Assembly (NCBI RefSeq): GCF_017353515.1
Contig: NZ_JAFMPY010000017.1
Location: 1-64,000, forward strand
Reading direction: 5' to 3'
Source of the DNA: Jiella sonneratiae
Lineage (GTDB): Bacteria > Pseudomonadota > Alphaproteobacteria > Rhizobiales > Rhizobiaceae
DNA: 64,000 bases
The stretch's first letter is position 1. Each line of letters starts with the position of its first letter. Shown in pieces: positions 8,623-18,181 of the stretch. The position numbers were made by a program, and so were the translations under genes. Below the pieces are notes generated by a model. It was given only the letters and a program-made list of their open reading frames with translations. It searched no databases and was not told the origin of the DNA.

Positions 8623-10167
8623 CTACTTCCACTTCACGTCGAAGAAGCGGACGATCTCGTCCGACGTCGGTTCGAAATCGGTCTCCTCCGACATCGCGTA
8701 GTTCGTGCCGTAGGTCCAGAGCGGCACCCAATAGGCCTCGTCCGCGATGCGCTTCAGCGCCTTGCCGTAGCTCTCCTTGCGAACCTCTTCGTCGATCGAC
8801 GTGTCGCCGGTCTCGATCGCCTCCATCACCTCTTTGTCGCGGGCCTGGTCCTGGCCGCCGCCGCCGAAGAATTCCGGCAGGATGGCCGACACGTCCGCGA
8901 TGGAGTTCGAGCCCCAGGTCATGAAGCCGACCGGAATGCCGTCCTGGCGAACCTTGTCCGCCAAAGCGGCATATTGCAGGTAGTTCAGATGCGGCTGGAT
9001 GCCGACGGCGCTCAGATTGTTCATCAGCGCCTCGGCCGCGGAGCGATCGCGATAGGCATAGAATTCGACGCTGAACCCGTCGCCGTAGCCGGCCTCCTGC
9101 AGCAGCGCCTTGGCCTTTTCCGGGTCGTAGTCGTAGGTCTTGACGTCCTGATCGCAGCCGAACTGGATCGGCGAGCAGGCGCTGTCGATGACCTGCGCCG
9201 AGCCCTTGATCAGCGCGTCGACGATGCCCTTGCGATCGATGGCGTAGTTGATGGCCTCACGGACCTTCTTGTTCGCCATCGGCGTATCGCCGGTCCTTTT
9301 GGCGGCATCCATGGTGATGTAGCCGACCCGCATCGTCTCCTTGTTCATCACCTGGAACCCGCCCTGGGCTTGGAGCATCTCCGCCTGGTCGGTCGGAACG
9401 CCCCAGATCAGGTCGAGACCGCCGGTCGCGAGTTCCGCCAGCTGGGTGTTGACCTCGGGAATGGTGCGGATGTCCACGGTCCCGATCGTGGCGTCGGCCT
9501 TCGGTCCCTTGAAGTGGTCCTCGTTCTTCTTCAGGACGAAATGCCGGCCGGGTTCGACGGACTCGACCTTGTACGGCCCGGTGCCGACCGGATGGGTCGC
9601 CATGCCGGAGGGGCCGACCTTGGCGTAGTACTCGTTCGGATAGATCGGAACGACGCTCGAGAGAAACTCCAGCGCCGCCGGGAACGGCGCGACGAGATGA
9701 ATCCGGACCTTGTAGGGGTCGACCTTCTCGGCCGATTTCATCCAGTTGACGTTCTGCGGGGCCTTCACGCCGTTCTTCGGATCGACCACGTAGTTGACGG
9801 TGGCCACCACGTCGTCGGCGTCGAACGGCTCGCCGTTGTGGAACTTGACGCCCTTGCGCAGGTCGAATTCGAGGGTGGTGTCGTCGATCCAGCGCCAGGC
9901 GGTCGCGAGGTTGCCGACGTATTTGCCCGAGACCGGATCGCGATAGGTCAGCCCGTCCCAGACGGAATGGCTGAGGATCAGGCCCTCGCGGGCGGTCGTG
10001 TAATACAGGTCGACGTTCTCGACTTCCTTGGTGAAGGCGGCGTTCAACGTGTCGTCCGCCTGGCCGGCATCGGCCGTCGTTCCGGCGAAGAGGCTGGCCG
10101 AGAGGATCGCCGCGCAGGCCGTCAAAGGCCGCACGCACTTCGAACTGGCAATTCGCATAAGGGACAT
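8623..10167 (-). CDS. Peptide-type ABC transporter substrate-binding protein (SBP family 5)
   Basis: A 514-residue periplasmic binding protein of the DppA/OppA class, first gene of the cassette 1 operon. A Sec signal peptide is visible: 'MRIASSKCVRP', a hydrophobic core, then 'AGTTADAGQADD' near residue 35. The mature part has the family patterns 'HSVWDGLTY', 'LRKGVKFHNGEPFDADDV' and 'GTGPYKVESVEPG'. It delivers a peptide-like ligand to the downstream permeases. GAGG stands 9 nt before the ATG. Transcription is likely controlled by the divergent IclR protein. Confidence 0.92.
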   Translation of the reverse strand: MSLMRIASSKCVRPLTACAAILSASLFAGTTADAGQADDTLNAAFTKEVENVDLYYTTAREGLILSHSVWDGLTYRDPVSGKYVGNLATAWRWIDDTTLEFDLRKGVKFHNGEPFDADDVVATVNYVVDPKNGVKAPQNVNWMKSAEKVDPYKVRIHLVAPFPAALEFLSSVVPIYPNEYYAKVGPSGMATHPVGTGPYKVESVEPGRHFVLKKNEDHFKGPKADATIGTVDIRTIPEVNTQLAELATGGLDLIWGVPTDQAEMLQAQGGFQVMNKETMRVGYITMDAAKRTGDTPMANKKVREAINYAIDRKGIVDALIKGSAQVIDSACSPIQFGCDQDVKTYDYDPEKAKALLQEAGYGDGFSVEFYAYRDRSAAEALMNNLSAVGIQPHLNYLQYAALADKVRQDGIPVGFMTWGSNSIADVSAILPEFFGGGGQDQARDKEVMEAIETGDTSIDEEVRKESYGKALKRIADEAYWVPLWTYGTNYAMSEETDFEPTSDEIVRFFDVKWK

Positions 10168-10193
10168 GGAGCGCCTCGCAGATGACGGGTTGT

Positions 10194-10220
10194 ATTACAT
10201 TATGATATTTTGTATGTTAT
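10194..10220. promoter_or_regulatory. Candidate IclR operator
   Basis: In the AT-rich gap between the divergent binding-protein and IclR genes there is an inverted repeat ATTACAT-N13-ATGTTAT with one mismatch between arms. It lies between the proposed promoter and the binding-protein start, where a repressor would act. The assignment rests on position and symmetry only. Confidence 0.3.
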
Positions 10221-10228
10221 CTGCATTC

Positions 10229-10256
10229 AGCGTATTTTATATCTGATGGGTGTCAA
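10229..10256 (-). promoter_or_regulatory. Candidate sigma-70 promoter of the cassette 1 operon
   Basis: On the minus strand a perfect -35 hexamer TTGACA (10251-10256) is followed after 16 nt by TACGCT (10229-10234), a weak -10. The start codon of the binding-protein gene is about 60 nt downstream. The region is much more AT-rich than its surroundings. Confidence 0.35.
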
Positions 10257-10301
10257 GCGCTGCTGGCGAGAAAACATCCATGTTCGGAGATTGAACGGAA
10301 A

Positions 10302-11099
10302 ATGGGCATCGAGCCGTCGCCCCGGAGACAGGACACACTGTTCGTCAACTCGCTGGCCAAGGGATTGAAGGTCCTGTCGGTTTTCGGCGAGGGGCGCACC
10401 GAGCTCGGTCTCGGCGACATCGCCGCGCTGACGGGATTCGACAAGAGCACCGCCCAGCGCCTGACCAACACGCTGCACAAGACCGGATATCTCGCCAAGA
10501 ATCGCGAAACGCGGCGCTTCCGGCCGACGATCCGGCTTCTCGAACTGGGAAGCGCCTATCTGTGGGCGGATCCGCTCCTGCAGCTCGCGATGCCGAAACT
10601 GATCGAACTCAGCCACCTGCTCGACGAACGGGTGAACTGCGCGCGCCTCGTCGGCGAGGACATCGTCTACATCATCCGGATCCCCACCCAGCTGACCGCC
10701 CTCGGCGCGACGATCACCGGCCGCCGCATCCCGGCGCTCTCGACGGCCGGCGGCCGCGCGATGATCGCGGCACTGCCGGAAGCGGAGCGCGAGGCCGCGA
10801 TCGCGACCTGGCGGGTGGAGGCGCGGACCGCGAAGACGGTCACCGACAGGACGATCCTTTCATCGGAGATCGAGCGGGCGGCCGCCGACGGCTACGCCTT
10901 GACGGACAGCCAGAACATGATGAACGAAATCGCCGTGGCGGCGCCGATCCTCGACGGCGACGGACGCCCCGTCGCCTGCGTGCAGTGTTCGGTTTCGAGC
11001 CGCAAGCTCACCGACGCGCAGATCCGGACCGCGATCGCCCCGAAGATCATCGAGGTGGCCAATTCGATCGAGGCACCCCGTCTGTCCGAGGACATGTGA
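10302..11099 (+). CDS. IclR-family transcriptional regulator
   Basis: A 265-residue IclR-type regulator. The N-terminal winged helix covers about residues 12-75 ('VNSLAKGLKVLSVF', 'IAALTGFDKSTAQRLTNTLHKTGYL'). The C-terminal ligand-binding GAF-like domain follows, with 'GRRIPALSTAGGRAMIAALP' and 'MNEIAVAAPILD'. It is transcribed divergently from the transporter-GGT-peptidase-amidase operon and probably controls that operon in response to an imported compound. A 99-bp structured repeat starts one base after its TGA. Confidence 0.93.
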   Translation: MGIEPSPRRQDTLFVNSLAKGLKVLSVFGEGRTELGLGDIAALTGFDKSTAQRLTNTLHKTGYLAKNRETRRFRPTIRLLELGSAYLWADPLLQLAMPKLIELSHLLDERVNCARLVGEDIVYIIRIPTQLTALGATITGRRIPALSTAGGRAMIAALPEAEREAAIATWRVEARTAKTVTDRTILSSEIERAAADGYALTDSQNMMNEIAVAAPILDGDGRPVACVQCSVSSRKLTDAQIRTAIAPKIIEVANSIEAPRLSEDM

Positions 11100-11100
11100 G

Positions 11101-11199
11101 ACGAGATCCGCTCGATCAGAGCGGGGCTCGTATCAAGCCCGCGCGGCGAATGCGCGTCTTTGTTTGCGGCATCACCAAGTGATCTGCCGGAAACCGTAT
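11101..11199 (+). repeat. 99-bp structured repeat, copy B
   Basis: This copy is inverted relative to 254-352 and has 96 of 99 matching positions. It begins one base after the iclR stop, with the same orientation to transcription as copy A has to the amidase gene. Stems 1 (11108-11113/11119-11124) and 2 (11124-11128/11136-11140) are unchanged. The third stem carries one mismatch. The two copies bracket all of cassette 1. Confidence 0.85.
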
Positions 11200-11201
11200 G
11201 A

Positions 11202-11296
11202 GGTCCGGTCCCGCCTGCGACGTCGGCGGGACCGGACCGCCCGAAATGCCGCCGTCCCGGGCGGCATCCCGCCGTTCCGGAGGCGAGTCCCGGAAC
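11202..11296 (+). other. Cluster of three hairpins before ridA
   Basis: Directly after repeat copy B come three perfect inverted repeats. The first is a 14-bp stem GGTCCGGTCCCGCC (11202-11215 with 11225-11238, 9-nt loop). The second is an 8-bp stem ATGCCGCC (11246-11253 with 11260-11267). The third is a 7-bp stem GTTCCGG (11274-11280 with 11290-11296). None is followed by a T-tract, so a classic terminator is not clear. Together they leave almost no unstructured sequence between iclR and ridA. Confidence 0.55.
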
Positions 11297-11333
11297 GCGG
11301 ATAAACCCTTAAAAACCAAGGAAAGGAACGACG

Positions 11334-11678
11334 ATGATCACACGCTACCAAAAGGGCGCGCGAATGAGCCAGGCGGTCAGCTATGGCGGGCTCGTCTACA
11401 TCGCCGGACAGGTGGCCGCAGATCCGGCAGCCGGACTGAAGGACCAGACCCGCAGCGTCCTCGCCAAGATCGACGCTCTCCTGGCAGAGGCCGGGTCCGG
11501 CAAGGCGAAGCTTCTGGCGGTGACCGTGTTTCTGCCGGACATCGCGGACTTCGACGAGATGAACACGGTCTACGACGCATGGGTCGATCGGGAAAATCCG
11601 CCGGCGCGCGCCTGCGTCGAGGCCCGGCTGGCCGATCCCGATCTGAAGGTCGAGATGACCGCCGTCGCCGCTGCGTGA
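11334..11678 (+). CDS. RidA/YjgF-family reactive-intermediate deaminase-like protein
   Basis: A 114-residue RidA-superfamily protein of usual length, with 'YGGLVYIAGQVAADP' in the N-terminal third and 'NPPARACVEARLADPDLKVEM' at the C terminus. The arginine in 'PPARACV' is at the position of the catalytic Arg105 of RidA. Such proteins hydrolyse enamines/imines or act on related small amides. It is preceded by AAGGAA, and it is convergent with the D-2-hydroxyacid dehydrogenase gene. Its closeness to amine- and amide-degrading cassettes fits clearance of imines, but the exact subfamily is not certain. Confidence 0.9.
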   Translation: MITRYQKGARMSQAVSYGGLVYIAGQVAADPAAGLKDQTRSVLAKIDALLAEAGSGKAKLLAVTVFLPDIADFDEMNTVYDAWVDRENPPARACVEARLADPDLKVEMTAVAAA

Positions 11679-11735
11679 CGGCAGCCGGCCGCGCTGCCGA
11701 TCTTCTCCGGCCCCGCCATCGCCCCCGCGGCTCGA

Positions 11736-12668
11736 TCAGTAGCCGCGGGCGGCCTCGGCGAGGTCGGGAACCGGGTCGCCGGCCTCGAACAGCCGGAGAT
11801 TGGCCGCGATCAGCCGGCCGCCGGTCGCTGCGTCGATCTGCGAGGCGATGTGCGGCGTCACCGTGATCGCCGGATGGTTCCAGAACGGATGGTCGGAAGG
11901 CAGCGGCTCCTGATGGAACACGTCGAGGGTCGCCTGCTTGAGCGACCCCTCGTCCAAGGCCGCGAGAAGGTCCTCGTCGACCAGATGGGCGCCCCTTGCG
12001 CAGTTGATCAGGCAGGCACCGGGGGCGAGACGCGCAAACAGCCGGCGATCGAGGATGCCCGTCGTCTCACGGGTGAGGGGCAGCAGGTTGACGAGGATCT
12101 CCAGGCCGTCGAGGAAACCGGCGAGCCCTTCCTCGCCGGCGAAGGTCTCGATGCCGTCCATGATCCTCGGCGTGCGCGCCCAGCCGCGGGTCGCAAAGCC
12201 GAGACCTGCAAGGGTGCGGGCCGCCTCGGCGCCGAGATTGCCGAGGCCCATCACGCCGACCTTGCGGTTCGGCGCGACGGGCACGACGATCGCATGCCAG
12301 TCCGTTTCGCGCTGGGCCTGGAGCTGGCGGGGCATGTCGCGATGATGGCGCAGGACGTGCAGCGCCACGTATTCGCGCATGCGCTGGGTGAGGTCGGCGC
12401 CGACGGTGCGGATGATCGGGAGGTTTCTCGGCAGTTCGGCGTCGGCGAGGACATGGTCGATGCCGGCACCGATCGAGACGACCGCCTTCAGGTTAGGAAA
12501 CTGCGCGAGATCGCCGGTGCGCGGCCGCCAGACGACGGCGTAGCGCACCGCGTCGCGATCCTCGATCTCCTGCAGCGGCCGGACCGTCCAGCCGGGCAGC
12601 AGCCCGGACAGCGTCTCGCACCACCAGCGGGTCTTGTCGATGTCCGGAAGATAGACGGCGACATTCAT
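11736..12668 (-). CDS. D-2-hydroxyacid dehydrogenase (GhrA-like)
   Basis: A 310-residue NAD(P)-dependent D-isomer 2-hydroxyacid dehydrogenase. The dinucleotide-binding motif is 'GLGNLG' at residues 141-146. The catalytic Arg225 ('NCARG'), Glu254 and His273 ('TPHIAS') are present. Members reduce glyoxylate, hydroxypyruvate or other 2-oxoacids. It is the last gene of the cassette 2 operon, 74 nt after the creatininase-family gene, so it probably handles a 2-oxo or 2-hydroxy acid from the imported substrate. The ATG at 12666-12668 is preceded by GAGG. Confidence 0.9.
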   Translation of the reverse strand: MNVAVYLPDIDKTRWWCETLSGLLPGWTVRPLQEIEDRDAVRYAVVWRPRTGDLAQFPNLKAVVSIGAGIDHVLADAELPRNLPIIRTVGADLTQRMREYVALHVLRHHRDMPRQLQAQRETDWHAIVVPVAPNRKVGVMGLGNLGAEAARTLAGLGFATRGWARTPRIMDGIETFAGEEGLAGFLDGLEILVNLLPLTRETTGILDRRLFARLAPGACLINCARGAHLVDEDLLAALDEGSLKQATLDVFHQEPLPSDHPFWNHPAITVTPHIASQIDAATGGRLIAANLRLFEAGDPVPDLAEAARGY

Positions 12669-12742
12669 CTTTTGCCTCGTTTCACGGCTTTCTCCCTCGT
12701 CCAGCTTCGGCGGTGGGGATCGGAACTGCTCCGGCCGTGCCG

Positions 12743-13552
12743 TCAGCCGTGCAGGCCGGGGGCGACGTGGTCGCGGATCAGGCCGACGCCGATGGCGACG
12801 AGCTTTTCGGTCAGCTTCTTGCCGGTCTCGGCGCTGGCGAGCGCCGGATCGCAGCCATAGACGCCGGTTTCGGTCGCCTCGAGCGCCTCGATCGGCACCT
12901 GGATGTCGGCGCCGGCATAGCGGACCGAGGAAAAGCCGGAGACCTCCATGCCCTTCACCGTCGCACCCGTCGGCGCCGGCCGCATCAGGTCGGGGCGCAG
13001 GAGATCGGGGTAGAAGTGCAGGCCGATCGAGGTCAGCGGGTCGCCGCCATGGCCGGAACTCCTGGCGGCCGTCTCCTTGCCGAGGATGTCGGGCAGCAGC
13101 CCGTAGGAGACCTTCCACAGATACATCGACGGCACGAACAGGCCGGCCTTCTGGCGCCAGCGCAGGGCGACCTCGGTGATCGCCGGGACGTTGCCGCCAT
13201 GGCCGTTGACGATCATCAGCTTCCTGATGCCGTGGCGCTCCAGGCAGGCGAACATGTCGTCGAGGACGGCGACCAGCGTCGCGTGGGAAATCGAGATGCC
13301 GCCATGGGAGGATTCGAAATAGTCCTTCCCTCCGAACGGGATCACCGGGGCGGTGAAGACCTTCAGCCCCTCGGCGCGGGCTGCCTTCGCCATCTCGTCG
13401 GCCATCAGCTCGGCGGCCATGTAGTCGCCCATCGGCGCATGGATGCCCTGATCCTCGAGCGATCCCATCGGAAGCAGCACGACCGCCTCGCCCGTCAGTT
13501 CCTCGCGGGCTTCCTGGGAGGTGAGATGGGCGATGCGGATCTTGTCGGTCAT
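12743..13552 (-). CDS. Creatininase-family amidohydrolase
   Basis: A 269-residue protein of the creatininase family (metal-dependent hydrolysis of cyclic amides and related C-N bonds). Conserved features are 'LLPMGSLEDQGIHAPMGDY' near residues 27-45, with Glu33, His38 and Asp43 as likely metal ligands, and 'IVNGHGGN' in the middle. The ATG at 13550-13552 is chosen because AAGGA lies 6 nt before it; an ATG five codons earlier has no such site. The substrate is not determined by sequence. Its partner HyuA/HyuB at the head of the same operon also opens cyclic amides. Confidence 0.88.
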   Translation of the reverse strand: MTDKIRIAHLTSQEAREELTGEAVVLLPMGSLEDQGIHAPMGDYMAAELMADEMAKAARAEGLKVFTAPVIPFGGKDYFESSHGGISISHATLVAVLDDMFACLERHGIRKLMIVNGHGGNVPAITEVALRWRQKAGLFVPSMYLWKVSYGLLPDILGKETAARSSGHGGDPLTSIGLHFYPDLLRPDLMRPAPTGATVKGMEVSGFSSVRYAGADIQVPIEALEATETGVYGCDPALASAETGKKLTEKLVAIGVGLIRDHVAPGLHG

Positions 13553-13591
13553 TGCGGGTCCTTGCATGGGGAAGACTGCCGGCGGATGTTC

Positions 13592-14307
13592 CTAAAGGCC
13601 GGGCTCGTAGCGCCAGTTGACGTGAAGCTCAGCGACGCTGGCGGTGTTGGGCAGCGCGACCACCTCGGCGACGAGGCGGGCGAGATCCTCCGGCTGGGTG
13701 ATCTCGTGACGCGGCAGTTCGTCGTGATGGCTGGTCATGTCGGTCGCGACGAAACCGGGGCAGACGGCACAGGCCCGCACGCCCTGGTCCCAGCCGGCAC
13801 GGCGCGCGGCATGGGAGAGCGCGACGGCGGCGTGCTTGGTCATCTGGTAGCCGGCGCCGAGGCCGAGCACCCGCTTGCCCGACAACGAGGCCAAGGTAAC
13901 GACGCGGCCGCGTCCGGACCGGCAGAGGGCTGGAAGCGCCGCGCGGGTCAGACGGAAGGGCGCCTTGACGTTGATCTCCATCAGGGCGTCGAGAGCGGCC
14001 TCCATTTCGGCGTCGTCCTCGGCAGGCTCCGGCATCAGCTTCAGGTCGCGGGAGATCCCGGCATTGTTGACCAGCACGTCGATGCGCCCGGCCGCCTCCA
14101 GCGTCGTTTCCACGAAGCGCCGCGCCGCGGCCGGGTCGCCGGCGTCATAGGCCGTCACGATCGGATCGGCCGCCTTCAGCTCCTCCGGCAGCGTCGAAGG
14201 ATCGCGAAGGCCGAGGGAAAGCCGGTAGCCCCGCCCGGCGAGTTCGCGGGCGATCGCAAGGCCGATGCCGCGATTGGCGCCGGAAATCATCGCAACGGGT
14301 TGTTCGG

Positions 14308-14311
<4 letters not shown>
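13592..14311 (-). CDS. Short-chain dehydrogenase/reductase (SDR 1)
   Basis: A 239-residue classical SDR. The cofactor motif is 'SGANRGIG' at residues 10-17, followed by 'NNAG', a catalytic Ser ('TLASLSG') and 'YQMTK' (Tyr and Lys). The ATG at 14309-14311 overlaps the stop of the ATPase gene (ATGA). It oxidises or reduces an unknown hydroxy/oxo compound. It closely resembles the SDR at 32574-33269: both begin with 'PVAMISGA' after four residues and share 'NTASVAE' near the C terminus. The same enzyme type therefore recurs in two transport cassettes. Confidence 0.88.
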
Positions 14312-15299
<988 letters not shown>

Positions 15300-15303
<4 letters not shown>

Positions 15304-17210
15304 GTCACCTCCTCGAAGCGCAGGCAGCGGGTGCGCCGGTCGGGCTGCGGCCGGAATTCCGGCGGCGACGCCTGCCGGCAGACCTTTTCGGCGTGATCGC
15401 AGCGCGGCGCGAAGCGGCATCCCGGCGGCATCTTTCCCGGAGGCGGCACCGTTCCCGGGATCGCGACGAGGCGCTCGGCGCCGCCCTCCGGCACCGAGCC
15501 GATCAGCGCGGCGGTGTAGGGGTGGCGCGGGCGCGCGAAGATCTCCGCCACCGGTCCCTCTTCGACCAGTTCGCCGGCATACATCACCGCGACCCGGTCG
15601 GCGATTTCGGCGACCACGGCGAGATTGTGGGTGACGAAGACCACCCCCATCTCGGGACTGTCCCGTCTCAGATCCGAAAGCAGCGCCAGGATCTGCGCCT
15701 GGATCGTCGGATCGAGCGCCGTCGTCGGTTCGTCGGCGAGGAGAAGCTTCGGCCGGTTGGCGACGGCGATGGCGATCATCGCGCGCTGGCGCTGGCCGCC
15801 GGAAAGTTCGTGCGGATAGGCGCGGGCTCGGCGATCTGGATCGGGAATGCCCACCCGGCGCAGGAGGTCCACCGCCTCCCGGCCCGCCTCGGCGGCGCCG
15901 GCCGGCCGGTGGGCGCGGATGACCTCGCTCAGCTGTTCGCCGATCCGCTGGACGGGATTGAGCGCGGCGTTGGCATCCTGGAACACCATGGAAATCTCGT
16001 CGCCGCGCAGGCGCCGGTGGCCGTCTTCGTCCTCGGCGAGAAGGTCGAGCCTGCGGCCGTCGCGCGCCACATAGACGGCCGAGCCGGCGGTGACCTCCAG
16101 AACGTCCGGCAGAAGGCCCGTCAGCGCGAGGCTGGTCAGGGTCTTGCCCGAGCCGCTTTCACCGACGATGGCCAGCGTCTCGCCGGGGCGGACGGAAATC
16201 GCGACGTCGCGCACCAGTTCCATGCCCGAGCCGATGCCGCCGGCCCGGCGAAGGGCGATGGTCAGACCGTCGATCGCCAGCAGATCGCCCGGTCCCGCGG
16301 CCGGCGGGGTGCCCGCGACTGCACGCCGATTTACGGGATCTTCGCCGGCAAGGACCGCCCGCGGCGGCGACGCGGCGGGCTTGCGCCGGCGCAGCCAGAT
16401 CGCCCCGCCGGCGGGAACGGCGCGCGGATCGAGGACGCTCTGCAGCCGGTCGCAGAGAAGGTTGAAGGTCAGGATCGTGCCGGCGAGGGCGAGGGACGGC
16501 CAGACGAGCAGCATCGGCGCCTGTTCCATCGCGCCGCGCGCGGCGCGGATCATCAGTCCCCAGGAAGGCGTCGGCGGCACGACGCCGAGGCCGAGGAAGC
16601 TGAGCCCGCTCTCGATGACGATGGCGGAAGCGATCACCAGCGAAATCTGCACGAGCAGCGGCGGCAAAACGTTGGGCAGCAGCGTGCGCAGGACGATCTT
16701 CAGGGGATGGGTGCCGAGCGCCCGTTGGGCGGTGACGTAGTCGAGGCCGCGCACCTGCAGGGTCGCGGCGTAGACGATGCGGGCGTAGTTCGGCGTGTAG
16801 AGGATGGTGAGCGCCAGGATCAGCGGCCAGAAGCCGGCTCCGAGGATCGTCACCACGAGGAGCGCGAGGAGGAGCGGCGGCAGGCAGAGGATCACTTCCG
16901 CGGCGCGCACGGTGAGGATCTCGACGAGGCCGCGGAAATAGCCCCCGAGGAGACCGAGCGCCGCGCCGATCACTGCGGCTGCGAGGGCCGAACCGATGGC
17001 GATCGACAGCGAGGCCCGCGCTCCGAAGATCAGGCGGGTCAAGACGTCGCGGCCGAACTCGTCCTGGCCGAGCCAGTGCTGCATCGACGGCCCGGCGAAG
17101 CGGTGGGGGATGTCCATCGCCCTGACGTCGGCGAGGGGCAGCACCGGCGCGAGGAGGACGAGCGCGAGGATCACGGCGATGATCGAGACGGGAAGGACCA
17201 GCTTGCGCAT
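15300..17210 (-). CDS. Fused ABC permease-ATPase (DppC-DppD type)
   Basis: A 636-residue protein joining a DppC-type permease to a DppD-type ATPase. The permease half (about residues 1-275) shows 'GQDEFGRDVLTRLIFGARASL' and an EAA loop. A Pro/Ala/Arg-rich linker follows at about 275-310. The ATPase half has Walker A 'GESGSGKT', signature 'LSGGQRQR', Walker B 'LLLADEP' and a Cys motif near the end ('GCRFAPRCDHAEKVC'). The reading frame is continuous through the junction. The ATG at 17208-17210 lies 4 nt after the DppB stop. Such fusions are known in Hyphomicrobiales transporters but are less common than separate genes. Confidence 0.92.
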
Positions 17211-17214
17211 CGGC

Positions 17215-18171
17215 TCACCGGGCCAGGCTGATGCGCGGATCGAGCACCGCATAGACGACGTCGACGACGAGGTTGAGGAAGACGAAGAGGATCGAGATGA
17301 CCATGACGATGCCGACCACTTCCGGGTAGTCGCGCGCATCGACGGCACTGACGAGGTAGCCGGAGAGCCCCGGCCAGTTGAACACGAACTCGACCAGCAC
17401 CGTGCCGCCGATCAGCGTGCCCATTTCGAGGCCGAGGACGGTGAGGACCGGGATCATCGCGTTGCGCACCACGTGCCGCGTGAGGATGCGTCTGCGGGAG
17501 AGCCCTTTTGCCCGGGCGGTGCGCACGTGGTCGCGTTCGAGAACGTCGAGCACCGAGGCGCGGGACATGCGGGCGATCACCGCCCACAGCGCCAGCGCGA
17601 CGGTCCCGGCCGGCAGCAGCAGGAGCATGAGATGGCGCAGCGGGTCGACGGCGAAGGCGACGTAGCCGCCGGCCGGCACGATCCGCAGCTCCTGGGCGAA
17701 GACGAGGATCACCACCGAGCCGACCACGAAGACCGGGGTCGACAAGGCGAGGGAGGACAGAAAGGAAATGACGTTGTCGACCCAGCCGCCGGCCCTGATC
17801 GCCGCCAGGGTGCCCGCCGGCACGCCCGCGGCGACGGCGATCAGCGCCGCGGTGATGATGACCTCCAGGGTCCGCGGGAGCCGCTGGACGATCTGGCCCG
17901 CGACCGATGCCCCGTCGCGGAACGAGGTGCCGAGATCACCGGTCAGGATGCCGCCGATATGGTGGGCGTATTGCAGCCAGAGCGGATCGTTCAATCCGAG
18001 TCTTTCGCGCAGATTGGCGACCGCCTGCGGGTCGGCGGCGGTCGCCCCCTGGCTGAGAAGCAGCTCGGCCGGGTCGCCCGGCACGAGGTGGAGAAGCAGG
18101 AAGACCAGCGTCACCACCACCCAGACGAGGAAGATGGCGACGATGCTCCGATAGGCGACGTAACGCAGCAT
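17215..18171 (-). CDS. Dipeptide/oligopeptide ABC permease, DppB type
   Basis: A 318-residue DppB/OppB-type permease with the N-terminal helix 'VAIFLVWVVVTLVFLLLHL', the 'PGDPAELLL' family motif and the EAA loop 'HVRTARAKGLSRRRILTRHVVRNA'. It pairs with the permease half of the downstream fusion protein. The gene starts 10 nt after the binding-protein stop, so unlike cassettes 1 and 3 no hairpin separates binding protein from permease. Confidence 0.93.
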   Translation of the reverse strand: MLRYVAYRSIVAIFLVWVVVTLVFLLLHLVPGDPAELLLSQGATAADPQAVANLRERLGLNDPLWLQYAHHIGGILTGDLGTSFRDGASVAGQIVQRLPRTLEVIITAALIAVAAGVPAGTLAAIRAGGWVDNVISFLSSLALSTPVFVVGSVVILVFAQELRIVPAGGYVAFAVDPLRHLMLLLLPAGTVALALWAVIARMSRASVLDVLERDHVRTARAKGLSRRRILTRHVVRNAMIPVLTVLGLEMGTLIGGTVLVEFVFNWPGLSGYLVSAVDARDYPEVVGIVMVISILFVFLNLVVDVVYAVLDPRISLAR

Positions 18172-18181
18172 GAAGCGCGTC

